Source of the DNA: JAIBJN01 sp963775625
GTDB lineage: Bacteria > Actinomycetota > Thermoleophilia > Gaiellales > Gaiellaceae
Assembly (NCBI GenBank): GCA_963775625.1
Contig: CAVZJM010000008.1
Coordinates: 1-25,918, forward strand
Direction of reading: 5' to 3'
Length of the DNA stretch: 25,918 nt
A program made the translations under genes and the position numbers. This document shows, in pieces, positions 1 to 10,516 of the stretch; positions within the stretch are counted from its first letter, which is position 1, and each line of letters opens with the position of its first letter. The notes below the pieces were generated by a model. That model was not told where the DNA came from. It saw nothing but the letters and a program-made list of their open reading frames with translations, and made no database searches.

Positions 1-3445
<3,445 letters not shown>

Positions 3446-3449
<4 letters not shown>

Positions 3450-4027
3450 GTCGGCGCTGTCGCGTTGTTGGCCGCGACGGCGGCCGCCACCCTGATCTGC
3501 GGCTCGATTGCGGCGTCGGCGCCGCCTCCCTGCCCTGAGGGGAAGAGCGCCTGGGCGACCTGGATCGTGCTCTCGCAGGTCCGCAGCAGCGACTCGGCGA
3601 CGCCCGCCGGGAGGAGCGACGCGACCGCACCGGCCGCGCGCTCGTCCGGGACGTCGTAGGCCTCGGCCGAGGGCGCCGCGAAGGGATACGTCCGCCTCAG
3701 CGCGGCGACGAACCCGTGGACGAGGTAGGCGTCGTCGAGCATGCCGAGCGTGCCGTAGGAGGCCTCGGGGAGCAGGTCTTCCTCGTCGAAGATGTAGGTG
3801 AGGATCGTGCCGGTCGCGAACGCGACGGCTCGGCCGCAGTGCGGATCCTTCGACATGGCGAGCGCTGTCGCGAGCCCATCCGGGACCGTGTGTAGGTACT
3901 GCTCGAGCACGGTCGCGAGCTGCTCGACGTCGTCGGCCGGCACGTCGTCGGAGTAGCGACCTAGGGCGTCCGCAAGATCGTCGGCGGTGACCCCTTGCTC
4001 GAAGCCGATTCGGAGCAGGCCGATCAT
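3446..4027 (-). CDS. DUF1232 (YkvA-like) protein
   Basis: A 193-residue protein of unknown function. The central segment (TGTILTYIFDEEDLLPEASYGTLGMLDDAYLV, written here as two parts: TGTILTYIFDEEDLLPE and ASYGTLGMLDDAYLV) resembles the DUF1232/YkvA domain, a short membrane-associated helical hairpin with a P/L-rich turn and a LDDA motif. The rest is mostly helical; the C-terminal 30 residues are rich in Ala and Gly. The start ATG (4027-4025) overlaps the TGA of the upstream zinc-ribbon gene as ATGA, so the two are almost certainly co-translated. The stop TAG overlaps the nrdJ stop on the other strand. The domain call rests on motif resemblance only. Confidence 0.8.
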
Positions 4028-4374
4028 GCCCGCTGTCCGAACATCGCCTCTGCCGCCCCCTTGCCGATCTCGGTGGCGACCTTGCCCACGACGTCGCCGA
4101 AGGCTGCGCTGAGGCTCTGCTCCGAGGCGCCGGGCTGTGCCTGGACAACGGGCGCGTACGCGTATCCGGCCTGCGGCGGCGGAGACGCTCCCGGGACGTA
4201 GAGGTACTGGGTGTGCATGAAGGGACACGTGAAGACCGGCGGGAGGGGGCCGCATGACGGGCAGGTCGGGCCCATGGCGGTCATCGAGACGTAGAAGGGC
4301 TGGTGCGGCATGAACCGACCGGAGCAAGTCAGCGCATCGGTGTAGCCGCAGAACGCGCACCGTGCGTAGAGCAT
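4024..4374 (-). CDS. Small zinc-ribbon protein with Pro/Ala-rich linker
   Basis: A 116-residue protein. The N-terminal half has paired cysteine motifs, CAFCGY...C and CPSCGP...CPF, typical of a metal-binding zinc ribbon or zinc hook. A flexible segment rich in Pro, Ala, Gln and Tyr follows (about residues 60-85), then an amphipathic helix near the C-terminus (DVVGKVATEIGKGAAEAMFG). The start ATG at 4374 has an excellent ribosome binding site: AAGGAGG lies 5 nt upstream on the minus strand (4380-4386). It is the first gene of a two-gene unit with the DUF1232 gene, joined by ATGA. I do not recognise a named family. The context suggests the pair acts together, possibly at the membrane. Confidence 0.8.
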   Translation of the reverse strand: MLYARCAFCGYTDALTCSGRFMPHQPFYVSMTAMGPTCPSCGPLPPVFTCPFMHTQYLYVPGASPPPQAGYAYAPVVQAQPGASEQSLSAAFGDVVGKVATEIGKGAAEAMFGQRA

Positions 4375-4452
4375 GGTCGCCTCCTTCGTGACGGCAGGAT
4401 CATGCTACTACCGAAGGGCGGCGTCAACAACGCCGCGACGCCCGGCGAAGAG

Positions 4453-4470
4453 GGTGCGGTTAACCGCACC
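4453..4470. promoter_or_regulatory. 18-bp perfect palindrome, operator-like
   Basis: The intergenic region contains GGTGCGGTTAACCGCACC, which is its own reverse complement over all 18 bases. It lies between the zinc-ribbon gene and the MFS exporter gene, which diverge. A perfect palindrome without a loop is more like a dimeric-repressor site than a terminator. The cognate regulator is not in the window. Confidence 0.5.
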
Positions 4471-4527
4471 ATCGGACTCGCGCTCCCCGCCCTCCGGAAT
4501 GCTCGCTGGACGGGCATCGTTCCAGCC

Positions 4528-4541
4528 TGAGTGAGCACTCA
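4528..4541. promoter_or_regulatory. TetR-type operator candidate upstream of the MFS gene
   Basis: TGAGTGAGCACTCA is a 6-bp inverted repeat (TGAGTG/CACTCA) around an AG centre, ending 27 nt before the MFS start codon. Inverted repeats of this TGAGTG/CACTCA type are common operators of TetR-family repressors that control drug exporters. The position fits blocking of the promoter or of early elongation. No tetR gene is visible in the window, so the assignment is inferred from sequence form and location. Confidence 0.5.
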
Positions 4542-4568
4542 CAAGACTAAGTCGCAGGGGAGACAAAG

Positions 4569-6014
4569 ATGACAGACACCATGGCTGATCCCAAGCGCTG
4601 GAAGGCGCTTGCCGTTCTCGGGGTCGCGTACCTCATGGTCGTGCTCGACATCGCGATCGTGAACGTGGCGCTCCCTACGATTCAGACCGATCTGGGGTTC
4701 TCGACCGAGGATCTCCAGTGGGTCGTCTCCGGGTACGCCCTCACCTTCGGCGGCTTCCTGCTGCTTGGAGGCCGGATGGGCGATCTGCTCGGGCGGCGCA
4801 AGGTCTTCATGTTCGGCCTGGCGCTGTTCCTCGTGACGTCGCTTCTGGCAGGGCTCTCGACGTCGTCCGAGATGCTCATCGTCGCGCGGCTGCTGCAGGG
4901 CGCCGCTGGCGCGATCCTCTCGCCGTCCGTCTTCTCGATCACGCTCGTGACCTTCGCGGAGGGCGCGGAGCGGAACAAGGCGCTCGGCATCCTCGGCGGC
5001 ATCGCCGGCTCCGGGGCTGCCATCGGCGTGCTCCTGGGCGGCGTCTTCACCGAGTACGTCGGCTGGCAGTGGATCTTCTTCGTCAACATCCCGATCGCCG
5101 CGCTCGCGCTCGCCCTCGTCCCGCGCTACGTGCGCGAGAGCAAGGCGGACGGGCTCACGCGGCACTTCGACGCGATCGGCGCCGTGACCGTGACGGCGAG
5201 CCTGATGCTCCTTGTATTCGGCCTGACGCAGGCGAACCGCGTCGGCTGGGCCTCGGCGCAGACGATCCTCGTCTTCACCGCCTCGGCGATCTTGATGGCG
5301 TTCTTCCTCTGGAACGAGAACCGCTCGCGCTCGCCGCTCGTCCGCCTCGGCATCTTCCGCAAGCGCACGCTGACCGGCGCAAACCTGGTCGGCTTCGGGC
5401 TCGGCACCGTCATCTTCGGGATCTTCTTCCTGCTCTCGCTCTACATGCAGCAGGTGCTGGGCTTCTCGGCGATCGAGGCGGGCCTCGGCTACTTGGCTGT
5501 CGCACTGACGGTCATCGTTGCGGCCACGGTCTCGCAGGGGCTCGTCACGCGGCTTGGCGTCAAGCCGGTGCTGGTCGTCGGCATGGCTCTGCTGACCGTC
5601 GGAATGGTCTACTTCACGCAGGTCTCGCCGAACGGGTCGTACTGGACCGACCTGTTCCCCGGCTTCCTGATCATCGGCGTCGGCATGGGCTTCTCGTTCG
5701 TGCCGATCTCGATCGCTGCGCTCGCGGGCGTGCAGGGGCCGGAGGCCGGGCTCGCGTCCGGGCTCATCAACACGAGCCAGCAGATCGGCGGCGCGCTGGG
5801 GCTCGCGCTTCTGACGACCGTCGCGACGACGCACACGACGACCCTGCTCGAAGAGGGTACGCCTCAGGCCGAGGCGCTCACCTCCGGCTTCAGCTGGGGC
5901 TTCTGGGTCGCCGCCGGCTTCGCGTTCGTCTCGCTCATCACGACGCTGGTCGTCCTCCGCCAGGAGGATCTGCCGGCCGTCGCCACCGAGCCGGCGACGG
6001 CTCCGGCCGGATAG
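4569..6014 (+). CDS. MFS multidrug exporter, DHA2 (EmrB/QacA) family
   Basis: An integral membrane proton-coupled exporter of 481 residues, the usual size for 14-helix DHA2 transporters. The first helix carries AYLMVVLDIAIVNVALPTIQ, the classic DHA2 start (D1 motif). Motif A follows as GGRMGDLLGRRKVF between helices 2 and 3. The motif C region around GGIAGSGAAIGVLLGG is followed by GWQWIFFVNIPI, also typical. The start ATG is supported by AGGGGAG about 6 nt upstream (4556-4562). No MFP (EmrA-like) partner is adjacent, as expected in bacteria with a single membrane. The TetR-like operator just upstream suggests drug- or metabolite-induced expression. The substrate cannot be predicted. Confidence 0.95.
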   Translation: MTDTMADPKRWKALAVLGVAYLMVVLDIAIVNVALPTIQTDLGFSTEDLQWVVSGYALTFGGFLLLGGRMGDLLGRRKVFMFGLALFLVTSLLAGLSTSSEMLIVARLLQGAAGAILSPSVFSITLVTFAEGAERNKALGILGGIAGSGAAIGVLLGGVFTEYVGWQWIFFVNIPIAALALALVPRYVRESKADGLTRHFDAIGAVTVTASLMLLVFGLTQANRVGWASAQTILVFTASAILMAFFLWNENRSRSPLVRLGIFRKRTLTGANLVGFGLGTVIFGIFFLLSLYMQQVLGFSAIEAGLGYLAVALTVIVAATVSQGLVTRLGVKPVLVVGMALLTVGMVYFTQVSPNGSYWTDLFPGFLIIGVGMGFSFVPISIAALAGVQGPEAGLASGLINTSQQIGGALGLALLTTVATTHTTTLLEEGTPQAEALTSGFSWGFWVAAGFAFVSLITTLVVLRQEDLPAVATEPATAPAG

Positions 6015-6048
6015 CCGAACCACCCGGAGCTACCCGCTCCTCCCTAGA

Positions 6049-6081
6049 CTCGAGGGCCATGGGCTTCCCGTGGCCCTCGAG
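6049..6081 (+). terminator. Long hairpin between the MFS gene and the oxidase gene, covering the oxidase start codon
   Basis: CTCGAGGGCCA (6049-6059) pairs perfectly with TGGCCCTCGAG (6071-6081). Inside, GGG and CCC pair around a CTT loop after one T-G juxtaposition, so the stem is close to 15 bp. It lies 35 nt after the MFS stop, as a terminator would, but lacks a T-run. It also contains the ATG (6059-6061) of the next gene. It could end MFS transcription, hide the start of the oxidase gene, or both. Confidence 0.55.
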
Positions 6082-7491
6082 CCCTCCCTCCGCCGCGCAG
6101 CTCGCGGCGTACGCCGACGCGACCGTGCGGCCCTACTGGCTCGACGCCCTGCCGCCGCGTGAGCCGGAGTCGCGCCTCGAGGGCCCGGCCGAGGCCGATC
6201 TTTGCATCGTCGGCGGCGGCTTCACCGGGCTCTGGGCGGCACTCCACGCCAAGGCCGACGATCCCTGCACGCGACGTCGTCGTCCTCGAGGCCGACAGGG
6301 TCGGTTCCGGGGCCAGCGGACGCAACGGCGGCTTCGCGCTCGGCTCGCTCACGCACGGGATCGAGAACGGGCTCGCCCGCTTCGCCGAGGAGATGCCGGA
6401 GCTCGAGCGCCTCGGGCACGAGAACTTCCAGGGCTTCGTCGCCGACATCGAGCGCCTCGGGATCGACTGCGACCTCGAGCTCGACCGGCGACCTCGCCGT
6501 CGCGCTCGAGCCGCACGAGGTCGACTGGCTCGAGGAGAGCGCCGAGCTCTTCGACCGCTACGGCCACGAGCACGAGCTGTTCGACCGCGAGTCGGTCCAG
6601 GCCGAGGTAGCTTCTCCGACCTACCTGGCCGGCCTCTGGGACAAGACCGACGCCGCGCTCGTCGACCCGGGGAAGCTGGCCGTCGGCCTGGCGGACGCTG
6701 CGCTCGCTGCCGGCGTCCGCCTTCACGAGCGCTCGCCGGCCACGAAGATCGTGGACGACAGCGCCGGCGTGCGCGTCCTCACGCCGGCCGGCCACGTGCG
6801 CGCCCGGCGCGTCCTCCTGGCGACCAGCGCCTACCCGCCGCTTCTCCGTGCCATCCGGCGCTACATCGCGCCCGTCTACGACTACGCGCTCATGACGGAG
6901 CCGCTCTCGCGGGAGCAGCGCGAGTCGATCGGCTGGAAGCGGCGGCAGGGGATCGGCGATTGCGGCGAACCAGTTCCACTACTACCGCCTGACCTCCGAC
7001 GAGCGGATCCTCTGGGGCGGCTACGACGCGGTCTACCGCTACGGCGGCCCGGTGCGACCCGAGCTGGACGACGACCTGGAGACGTTCGCCAAGCTCTCCC
7101 AGCACTTCTTCACGACCTTCCCGCAGCTCGAGGGTGTGCGCTTCTCGCACCGCTGGGGCGGCGCGATCGACACGTGCAGCCGCTTCTCGGTCTTCTTCGG
7201 GACCGCGCCACGGCGGCCGCGTGGCCTATGCGGTCGGGTACACGGGGCTCGGCGTCGTCTCGACCCGCTTCGGCGGCGCGCGTCGGGCTCGACCTGCTCG
7301 ACGGCCGCGAGACGGAGGCGACGCGCCTGCGTTACGTCCGCTCGAAGCCGGTGCCGTTTCCGCCGGAGCCGCTGCGCTCCGGGGTGATCCAGCTGACGCG
7401 CAACCGGCTCGACGCAGCGGATCGGAACGCCGGGCGCCGCGGGCTCTGGCTCCGCACGCTCGACCGCCTCGGCCTAGGCTTCGACAGCTGA
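6059..7491 (+). pseudogene. FAD-dependent amine oxidase (PuuB/OrdL-like, DAO fold), broken by five single-base insertions
   Basis: Read across frames, this encodes a 475-residue flavoprotein of the DAO family, like gamma-glutamylputrescine oxidase, which oxidises amine-containing substrates. Visible elements: the Rossmann motif CIVGGGFTGLWAAL, then VVLEADRVGSGASGRNGGF, a middle domain (DLAVALEPHEVDWLEESAELF), GNQFHYYRLT-like ANQFHYYRLTSDERILWGG, and the C-terminal FAD site VAYAVGYTGLGVVSTRFG. The frame changes five times, always in the same sense. The extra bases are best placed at about 6266, 6483, 6961, 7208 and 7275. Removing them restores a continuous frame ending in TGA at 7489-7491. Protein similarity is good on both sides of each break, so the damage is recent or is a sequencing artefact. 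The start ATG 6059 lies inside a hairpin. The cupin gene overlaps its stop. Confidence 0.85.
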
Positions 7492-7844
7492 TGGCCGACG
7501 GCTCCTTCGTCAAACGGGTGGCCGAGCTCGAGCTCGAGCCGGCGCCGCTCGACCCGGCGACGATCCTGGAGGGCGCGCCCGAGGTCTCGGAGCTCGTGCT
7601 CGCCACCTCGGAGGACGGCCGCGTCGTGCGCGGCGTCTGGCAGATCACGCCCGGCGTCGTGCGGGACGTGGAGGCCGACGAGCTCTTCGTCGTGGTCTCC
7701 GGCCGAGCGACGGTGGAGGTGGAGGGCGGGGCGACGCTGGAGCTGGAGCCCGGGGTGGTCGGCGTCCTCCGGGCGGGCGACCGCGCCGTCTGGCGCATCC
7801 ACGAGACGCTCCGCAAGGTGTTCCAGATCACGGAGCCGGGCTAG
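7491..7844 (+). CDS. Cupin-domain protein
   Basis: A 117-residue single-domain beta-barrel protein. The segment VRDVEADELFVVVSGRATVEVEGG and the later GVVGVLRAGDRAVWRIHETLRK follow the two cupin motifs, in the DUF861/EutQ-like (Cupin_3) style, with only a partial set of metal ligands (Glu and His). Its ATG overlaps the TGA of the oxidase gene (TGATG, 7489-7493), so it depends on translation of that gene. Small cupins of this type are often found beside PuuB-like oxidases, suggesting a shared amine-degradation role. The present frameshifts upstream should weaken its coupled translation. Confidence 0.85.
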   Translation: MADGSFVKRVAELELEPAPLDPATILEGAPEVSELVLATSEDGRVVRGVWQITPGVVRDVEADELFVVVSGRATVEVEGGATLELEPGVVGVLRAGDRAVWRIHETLRKVFQITEPG

Positions 7845-7855
7845 CTCTCAGCCTC

Positions 7856-7884
7856 TTGACTTAGTGACATCCGTATCGTAGGCT
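7856..7884 (+). promoter_or_regulatory. Sigma-70-type promoter for the secreted-protein gene
   Basis: TTGACT (7856-7861) and TAGGCT (7879-7884) are separated by 17 bp, a good match to actinobacterial housekeeping -35 and -10 elements. A strong ribosome binding site AGGAGG (7897-7902) follows, 7 nt before the ATG at 7910. The arrangement suggests the secreted-protein gene is transcribed on its own, with a leader of roughly 20 nt. Confidence 0.6.
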
Positions 7885-7909
7885 CGGCTCTCCGAGAGGA
7901 GGCGACACC

Positions 7910-8500
7910 ATGCCGAAGTCGAGTCTCTACCTACTCGGGTTGCTCCTCGTTGTCGTCGTCAGCTTGGCACCGCCTGCGCTGGCGAATCCCGGCTCGGGCG
8001 CGAAGACCTACACGCTCGTGAGCGGCAACGGACCGGCACCGGGGCGCGACCCATTCACCAAGTTCTCGCTCGACCAAGGGGCGACCTGGGAGAAGGCGTT
8101 CATCGTCCCGAAGTGCGGCGCTCCGGGCCCCTGGGATGAGGCCGCGTGCCTGGCCTGGGCGAACCCGATCCCGGGCACGGAGTGGATCGCGGTCAACCCC
8201 GACAAGTCGGGCCCCGCGACATCGCTGTACCGCCGCAAGTTCAAGTTCTCCCCTAGGTGCAGGGAGGCGTCGCTCACCATCGACGTCCATGCCGACAACG
8301 ACGTCACGCTCTCGCTCAACGGCGTCGTCTTCGGCGCCCAGCCGGCCGGCGCGCTCTTCCCGAACTTCCAGGGCCCACCGGAGCAGTTCTCGACCGACGG
8401 GCCGTTCCACAGGAGGTGGAACAAGATCGGCTTCCGGGTGCGCGACTACGGCAACCCGACGGCACTGGACTATTCGGCGACCGTTACCTGCCACCGCTGA
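7910..8500 (+). CDS. Secreted protein, probable beta-sandwich domain
   Basis: A 196-residue exported protein of unknown function. It has a classical signal peptide: basic MPKSS, a hydrophobic core (LYLLGLLLVVVVSLA) and a likely cleavage site after A25 (PALA|NP). The mature part contains IPGTEWI-like PIPGTEWIAV, YRRKFKFSP, LTIDVHADNDVTLSLNGVVFG and a closing WNKIGFRVRDYG. This pattern (Trp-rich entry, a Phe-rich strand, then HADNDVTLSLNG) is typical of carbohydrate-binding or galactose-binding-like beta-sandwich domains in secreted proteins. Four cysteines (two near KCGAPGPWDEAAC, one at PRCREA, one at the C-terminus) could form disulfides, a fit with the DsbA/VKOR pair elsewhere in the window. 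It has its own promoter and a strong ribosome binding site. The domain type is inferred. Confidence 0.8.
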   Translation: MPKSSLYLLGLLLVVVVSLAPPALANPGSGAKTYTLVSGNGPAPGRDPFTKFSLDQGATWEKAFIVPKCGAPGPWDEAACLAWANPIPGTEWIAVNPDKSGPATSLYRRKFKFSPRCREASLTIDVHADNDVTLSLNGVVFGAQPAGALFPNFQGPPEQFSTDGPFHRRWNKIGFRVRDYGNPTALDYSATVTCHR

Positions 8501-8570
8501 GGGACTGCTTCGAAGAAGCTGAAGCATCTTCCATAGCCTGCATCCGGGGGTGCGTTAGGCTGCCCGGCGG

Positions 8571-9044
8571 ATGGAGTTGTACGACTGGCTGCTAGCGCTG
8601 CACGTCGTGTCGGCGTTCGCGTGGATCGCCGCCATGGTGCTCTACACCGTCGCCATCGTTGCCGGCAGGCGGCTGGCTGTGCCCAGCGACGTGGTGCGGC
8701 TGTTCAGGGTCACGCGCGTGGGCGATCCCCTCGTCGCCGTCGGGATGGTGGGCACGATCGTCTTCGGGATCTGGCTCGCGCTCGACGAATACGAGATCTG
8801 GGACGGGTGGATCATCGCTGCCCTGATCCTCTGGATCGTGGGCGCGGCGGTCGGCGGTCAGGTGGGGAAGGTCTACAACGGCGCGCGCGACCGCGCGAAG
8901 GCGCTTGTAGGCGAGGGTCGCGACGCTCCGAGCCCGGAGCTGAGCGCAATGCTGCGCTCGCCGCGCGGCCTCTTCTTCCACGTGCTCGGGACCCTGATCG
9001 TCCTTGCCCTGCTCATCGTGATGATCTACAAGCCGGGCGCCTAG
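8571..9044 (+). CDS. DUF2269-like integral membrane protein
   Basis: A 157-residue membrane protein with about four hydrophobic helices (near residues 5-27, 50-68, 76-98 and 132-153). The N-terminus YDWLLALHVVSAFAWIAAMVL, written in part here as LLALHVVSAFAWIAAMVL, has a His-containing first helix resembling the DUF2269 family. Function is unknown. The ribosome binding site is weak (GGCGG directly before ATG). TAGGCT at about 8556-8561 could be a -10 element but has no convincing -35. The stop TAG (9042-9044) lies within the left arm of the 168-bp inverted repeat, so the last codons may have been reset by that element. The next gene encodes a protein of the same length and similar topology. 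Confidence 0.75.
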   Translation: MELYDWLLALHVVSAFAWIAAMVLYTVAIVAGRRLAVPSDVVRLFRVTRVGDPLVAVGMVGTIVFGIWLALDEYEIWDGWIIAALILWIVGAAVGGQVGKVYNGARDRAKALVGEGRDAPSPELSAMLRSPRGLFFHVLGTLIVLALLIVMIYKPGA

Positions 9045-9208
9045 TGCCCCTCCAGGCAATACACACCTGCTTCTGCCCCGCGATCACGCGGCGCCTGAGC
9101 CCGCCCGCGCCCTTACCAAGGCCTGTGGCCTTGGCTGCGGACGAGTGCGGACTCATGCTTGGTGCTCGCGACGCAGAAGGTAGCCAGCATTACCTGAAGG
9201 GGCACTAG
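9041..9208. repeat. 168-bp imperfect palindrome with 20-bp terminal inverted repeats (MITE-like)
   Basis: The outer arms 9041-9060 and 9189-9208 are inverted repeats matching at 18 of 20 positions, each ending in CTAG. Complementarity continues inward: 9070-9087 pairs with 9162-9179 (15 of 18), 9093-9104 with 9147-9158 (10 of 12), and the centre is a perfect hairpin, CCAAGGCC-TGT-GGCCTTGG (9116-9134). The whole unit can fold into one long stem. There is no coding frame of note inside. Size, terminal repeats and the CTAG ends resemble a miniature inverted-repeat element, possibly mobilised by an IS5-type transposase, which often targets 4-bp YTAR/CTAG sites. An alternative is a regulatory RNA hairpin between two co-transcribed genes. 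Confidence 0.7.
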
Positions 9209-9211
9209 CCG

Positions 9212-9685
9212 ATGTTCGCCGCGCTCCGTCCCGACAGCTGGAACTTCCCGCTCCTGCTCCATGTCCTCGGCGCGTCGATCCTCGTTGGCGGGTTGATCGT
9301 CGCGCTCGCCTCCCAGGCGGTGGGCTGGGCCCGGGAGACGGCCGCCGGGGCGCTCCAGCTCGCTCGGCTCGGGTTCTTCTCGCTCCTCTGCGTTTCCGTC
9401 CCCGGCTGGATCCTCATGCGCGTGGGCGCGCAGTGGGTCTACTCCGAAGAGGGTTGGGACGATGTCGACTCGGAGCCGGCCTGGCTCGGGATCGGCTGGA
9501 TCACGAGCGAAGCAGGCGGCCTACTGATTCTCGTCGCGACGATCCTGGCAGGCCTCGGCGCCCGCCGCCTGCGCCAGAACGGGGCGACCGCGAGCACCCT
9601 CGTCCGGATCGCCACCGTCCTGACCGCGCTCGCGCTGATCGCCTACGTCGTGACCGTGTGGGCGATGGCCGGAAAGCCGGACTAG
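9212..9685 (+). CDS. Small integral membrane protein, DUF2269-like
   Basis: A 157-residue protein with about four membrane helices: near residues 11-32 (LLLHVLGASILVGGLIVAL), 45-65, 93-112 and 130-150. The first helix carries a His in a LHVLGA context like the first helix of the neighbouring DUF2269-like protein, so the two may be distant paralogues. Between helices 2 and 3 is an acidic loop (YSEEGWDDVDSEPAW). The start ATG at 9212 uses GAAGGGG (about 9197-9202) as ribosome binding site, and this sequence belongs to the right arm of the inverted repeat element. Function is unknown; a redox or haem-related membrane role is only a guess from the conserved His. Confidence 0.75.
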   Translation: MFAALRPDSWNFPLLLHVLGASILVGGLIVALASQAVGWARETAAGALQLARLGFFSLLCVSVPGWILMRVGAQWVYSEEGWDDVDSEPAWLGIGWITSEAGGLLILVATILAGLGARRLRQNGATASTLVRIATVLTALALIAYVVTVWAMAGKPD

Positions 9686-9699
9686 GGCCGCGGGGGGAC

Positions 9700-10516
9700 G
9701 AGGACGTTCGTTCGTGCTGCGGGCGCCTGCGAGGTGCTTGGGCTGAGTTGGGCGAGACTCGCCGTATGCGGGGGCTGATCGTGGCTTGCTTCGTGGGAGC
9801 GCGTCCGTTCCTGACTGCCGAAGGGCATCTCCGGCGCGGTGCAGCGAGGGCGGGCGCGCTGTCGATCAGACGTCGGCGATCGCCTATGGCGACGAGCACC
9901 GATGAGGGACTCGTGTACGCGTACCGCGACGGCTGATCGACAGCCGGACAACGTGGCGCTGCGGCAGCGTACGAGCTCCAGGTGCCGCTCTTCTACTACT
10001 TAGGGACGAGGCCGGCAGGTACGGCCGTTCTACCCCTGCTACGTGGATGCGGACGCCGGCCGCGCAGGGCGTCGTGGTCTCCTTCGGGAGGTGATCGGCC
10101 CCCTCGACGAGCAGGAGCGTCGCCTCGAGGAGCCGCTCGAACGGCGGTACGTGGTCCGCGAGGTGCGCGACCGAGTGCACCAGAGCCGTTTCGTCGGCGT
10201 CGTCCTGCCGGCGTACGAGACCGCTGCGCGATGTGCCGCTTGAAGGAGCTCGCCTGCTCGATGCCGCTCACATCGTGGGCGACCTCGAGGAGCGCGGGAC
10301 GCGGTGGTGGCGAACGGTCTGAGCCTCTGCTCGATCACCATCGCGCTCGACGAGGACTCGTCGGTGTTCGCCCGACTACGAGGTGCGTGTGTCCGGGAGG
10401 CTGCTCGACGACGACGACGGGCCGATGCTCGAGCTGCTCAAGGGCTTCCACCGGCACGCGCTCCACGTCCCGCGCCGGACGGCGCTCGGCCCGATCGAGA
10501 GCGGCTGGCCGAACGT
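9700..10516 (+). pseudogene. Decayed HNH endonuclease gene (HNH_2 type)
   Basis: No single frame is open, but fragments in all three plus frames line up in order with an actinobacterial HNH_2 endonuclease of about 280 residues. In order they are: GARPFLTAEGHLR (about 9800-9835), GLVYAYRDG, DRQPDNVALRQ, YELQVPLFYYLGTRP, FYPCYVDADA, VREVRDRVHQSRFVGVVLPAY (about 10150-10220), RCAMCRLKELA, LLDAAHIVGDL, VVANGLSLCS (about 10305-10334), SPDYEVRV, and GPMLELLKGFHRHALHVPRR (about 10420-10480). The HNH core (cysteines, DAAH and NGL...H) is split between frames. At least six shifts of both signs are needed, so this is true decay rather than one error. The 5' end is unclear. The last fragment shares its frame with the rhodanese gene that follows. 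Confidence 0.75.

Noticed and set aside
4303..4530. 75-residue plus-strand frame in the exporter's upstream region
   Set aside because: Overlaps the zinc-ribbon gene start and the palindromes, has no ribosome binding site and an unlikely composition.
6059..7491. Programmed +1 frameshifting as the main explanation for the oxidase gene
   Set aside because: Five separate programmed events in one mRNA would give negligible product, and no shared slippery motif or stop codon is seen at the sites; kept only as a remote option.
9041..9208. Integron attC site as explanation for the 168-bp palindrome
   Set aside because: The ends do not show the RYYYAAC and GTTRRRY core sites, and no integrase or cassette array is present.
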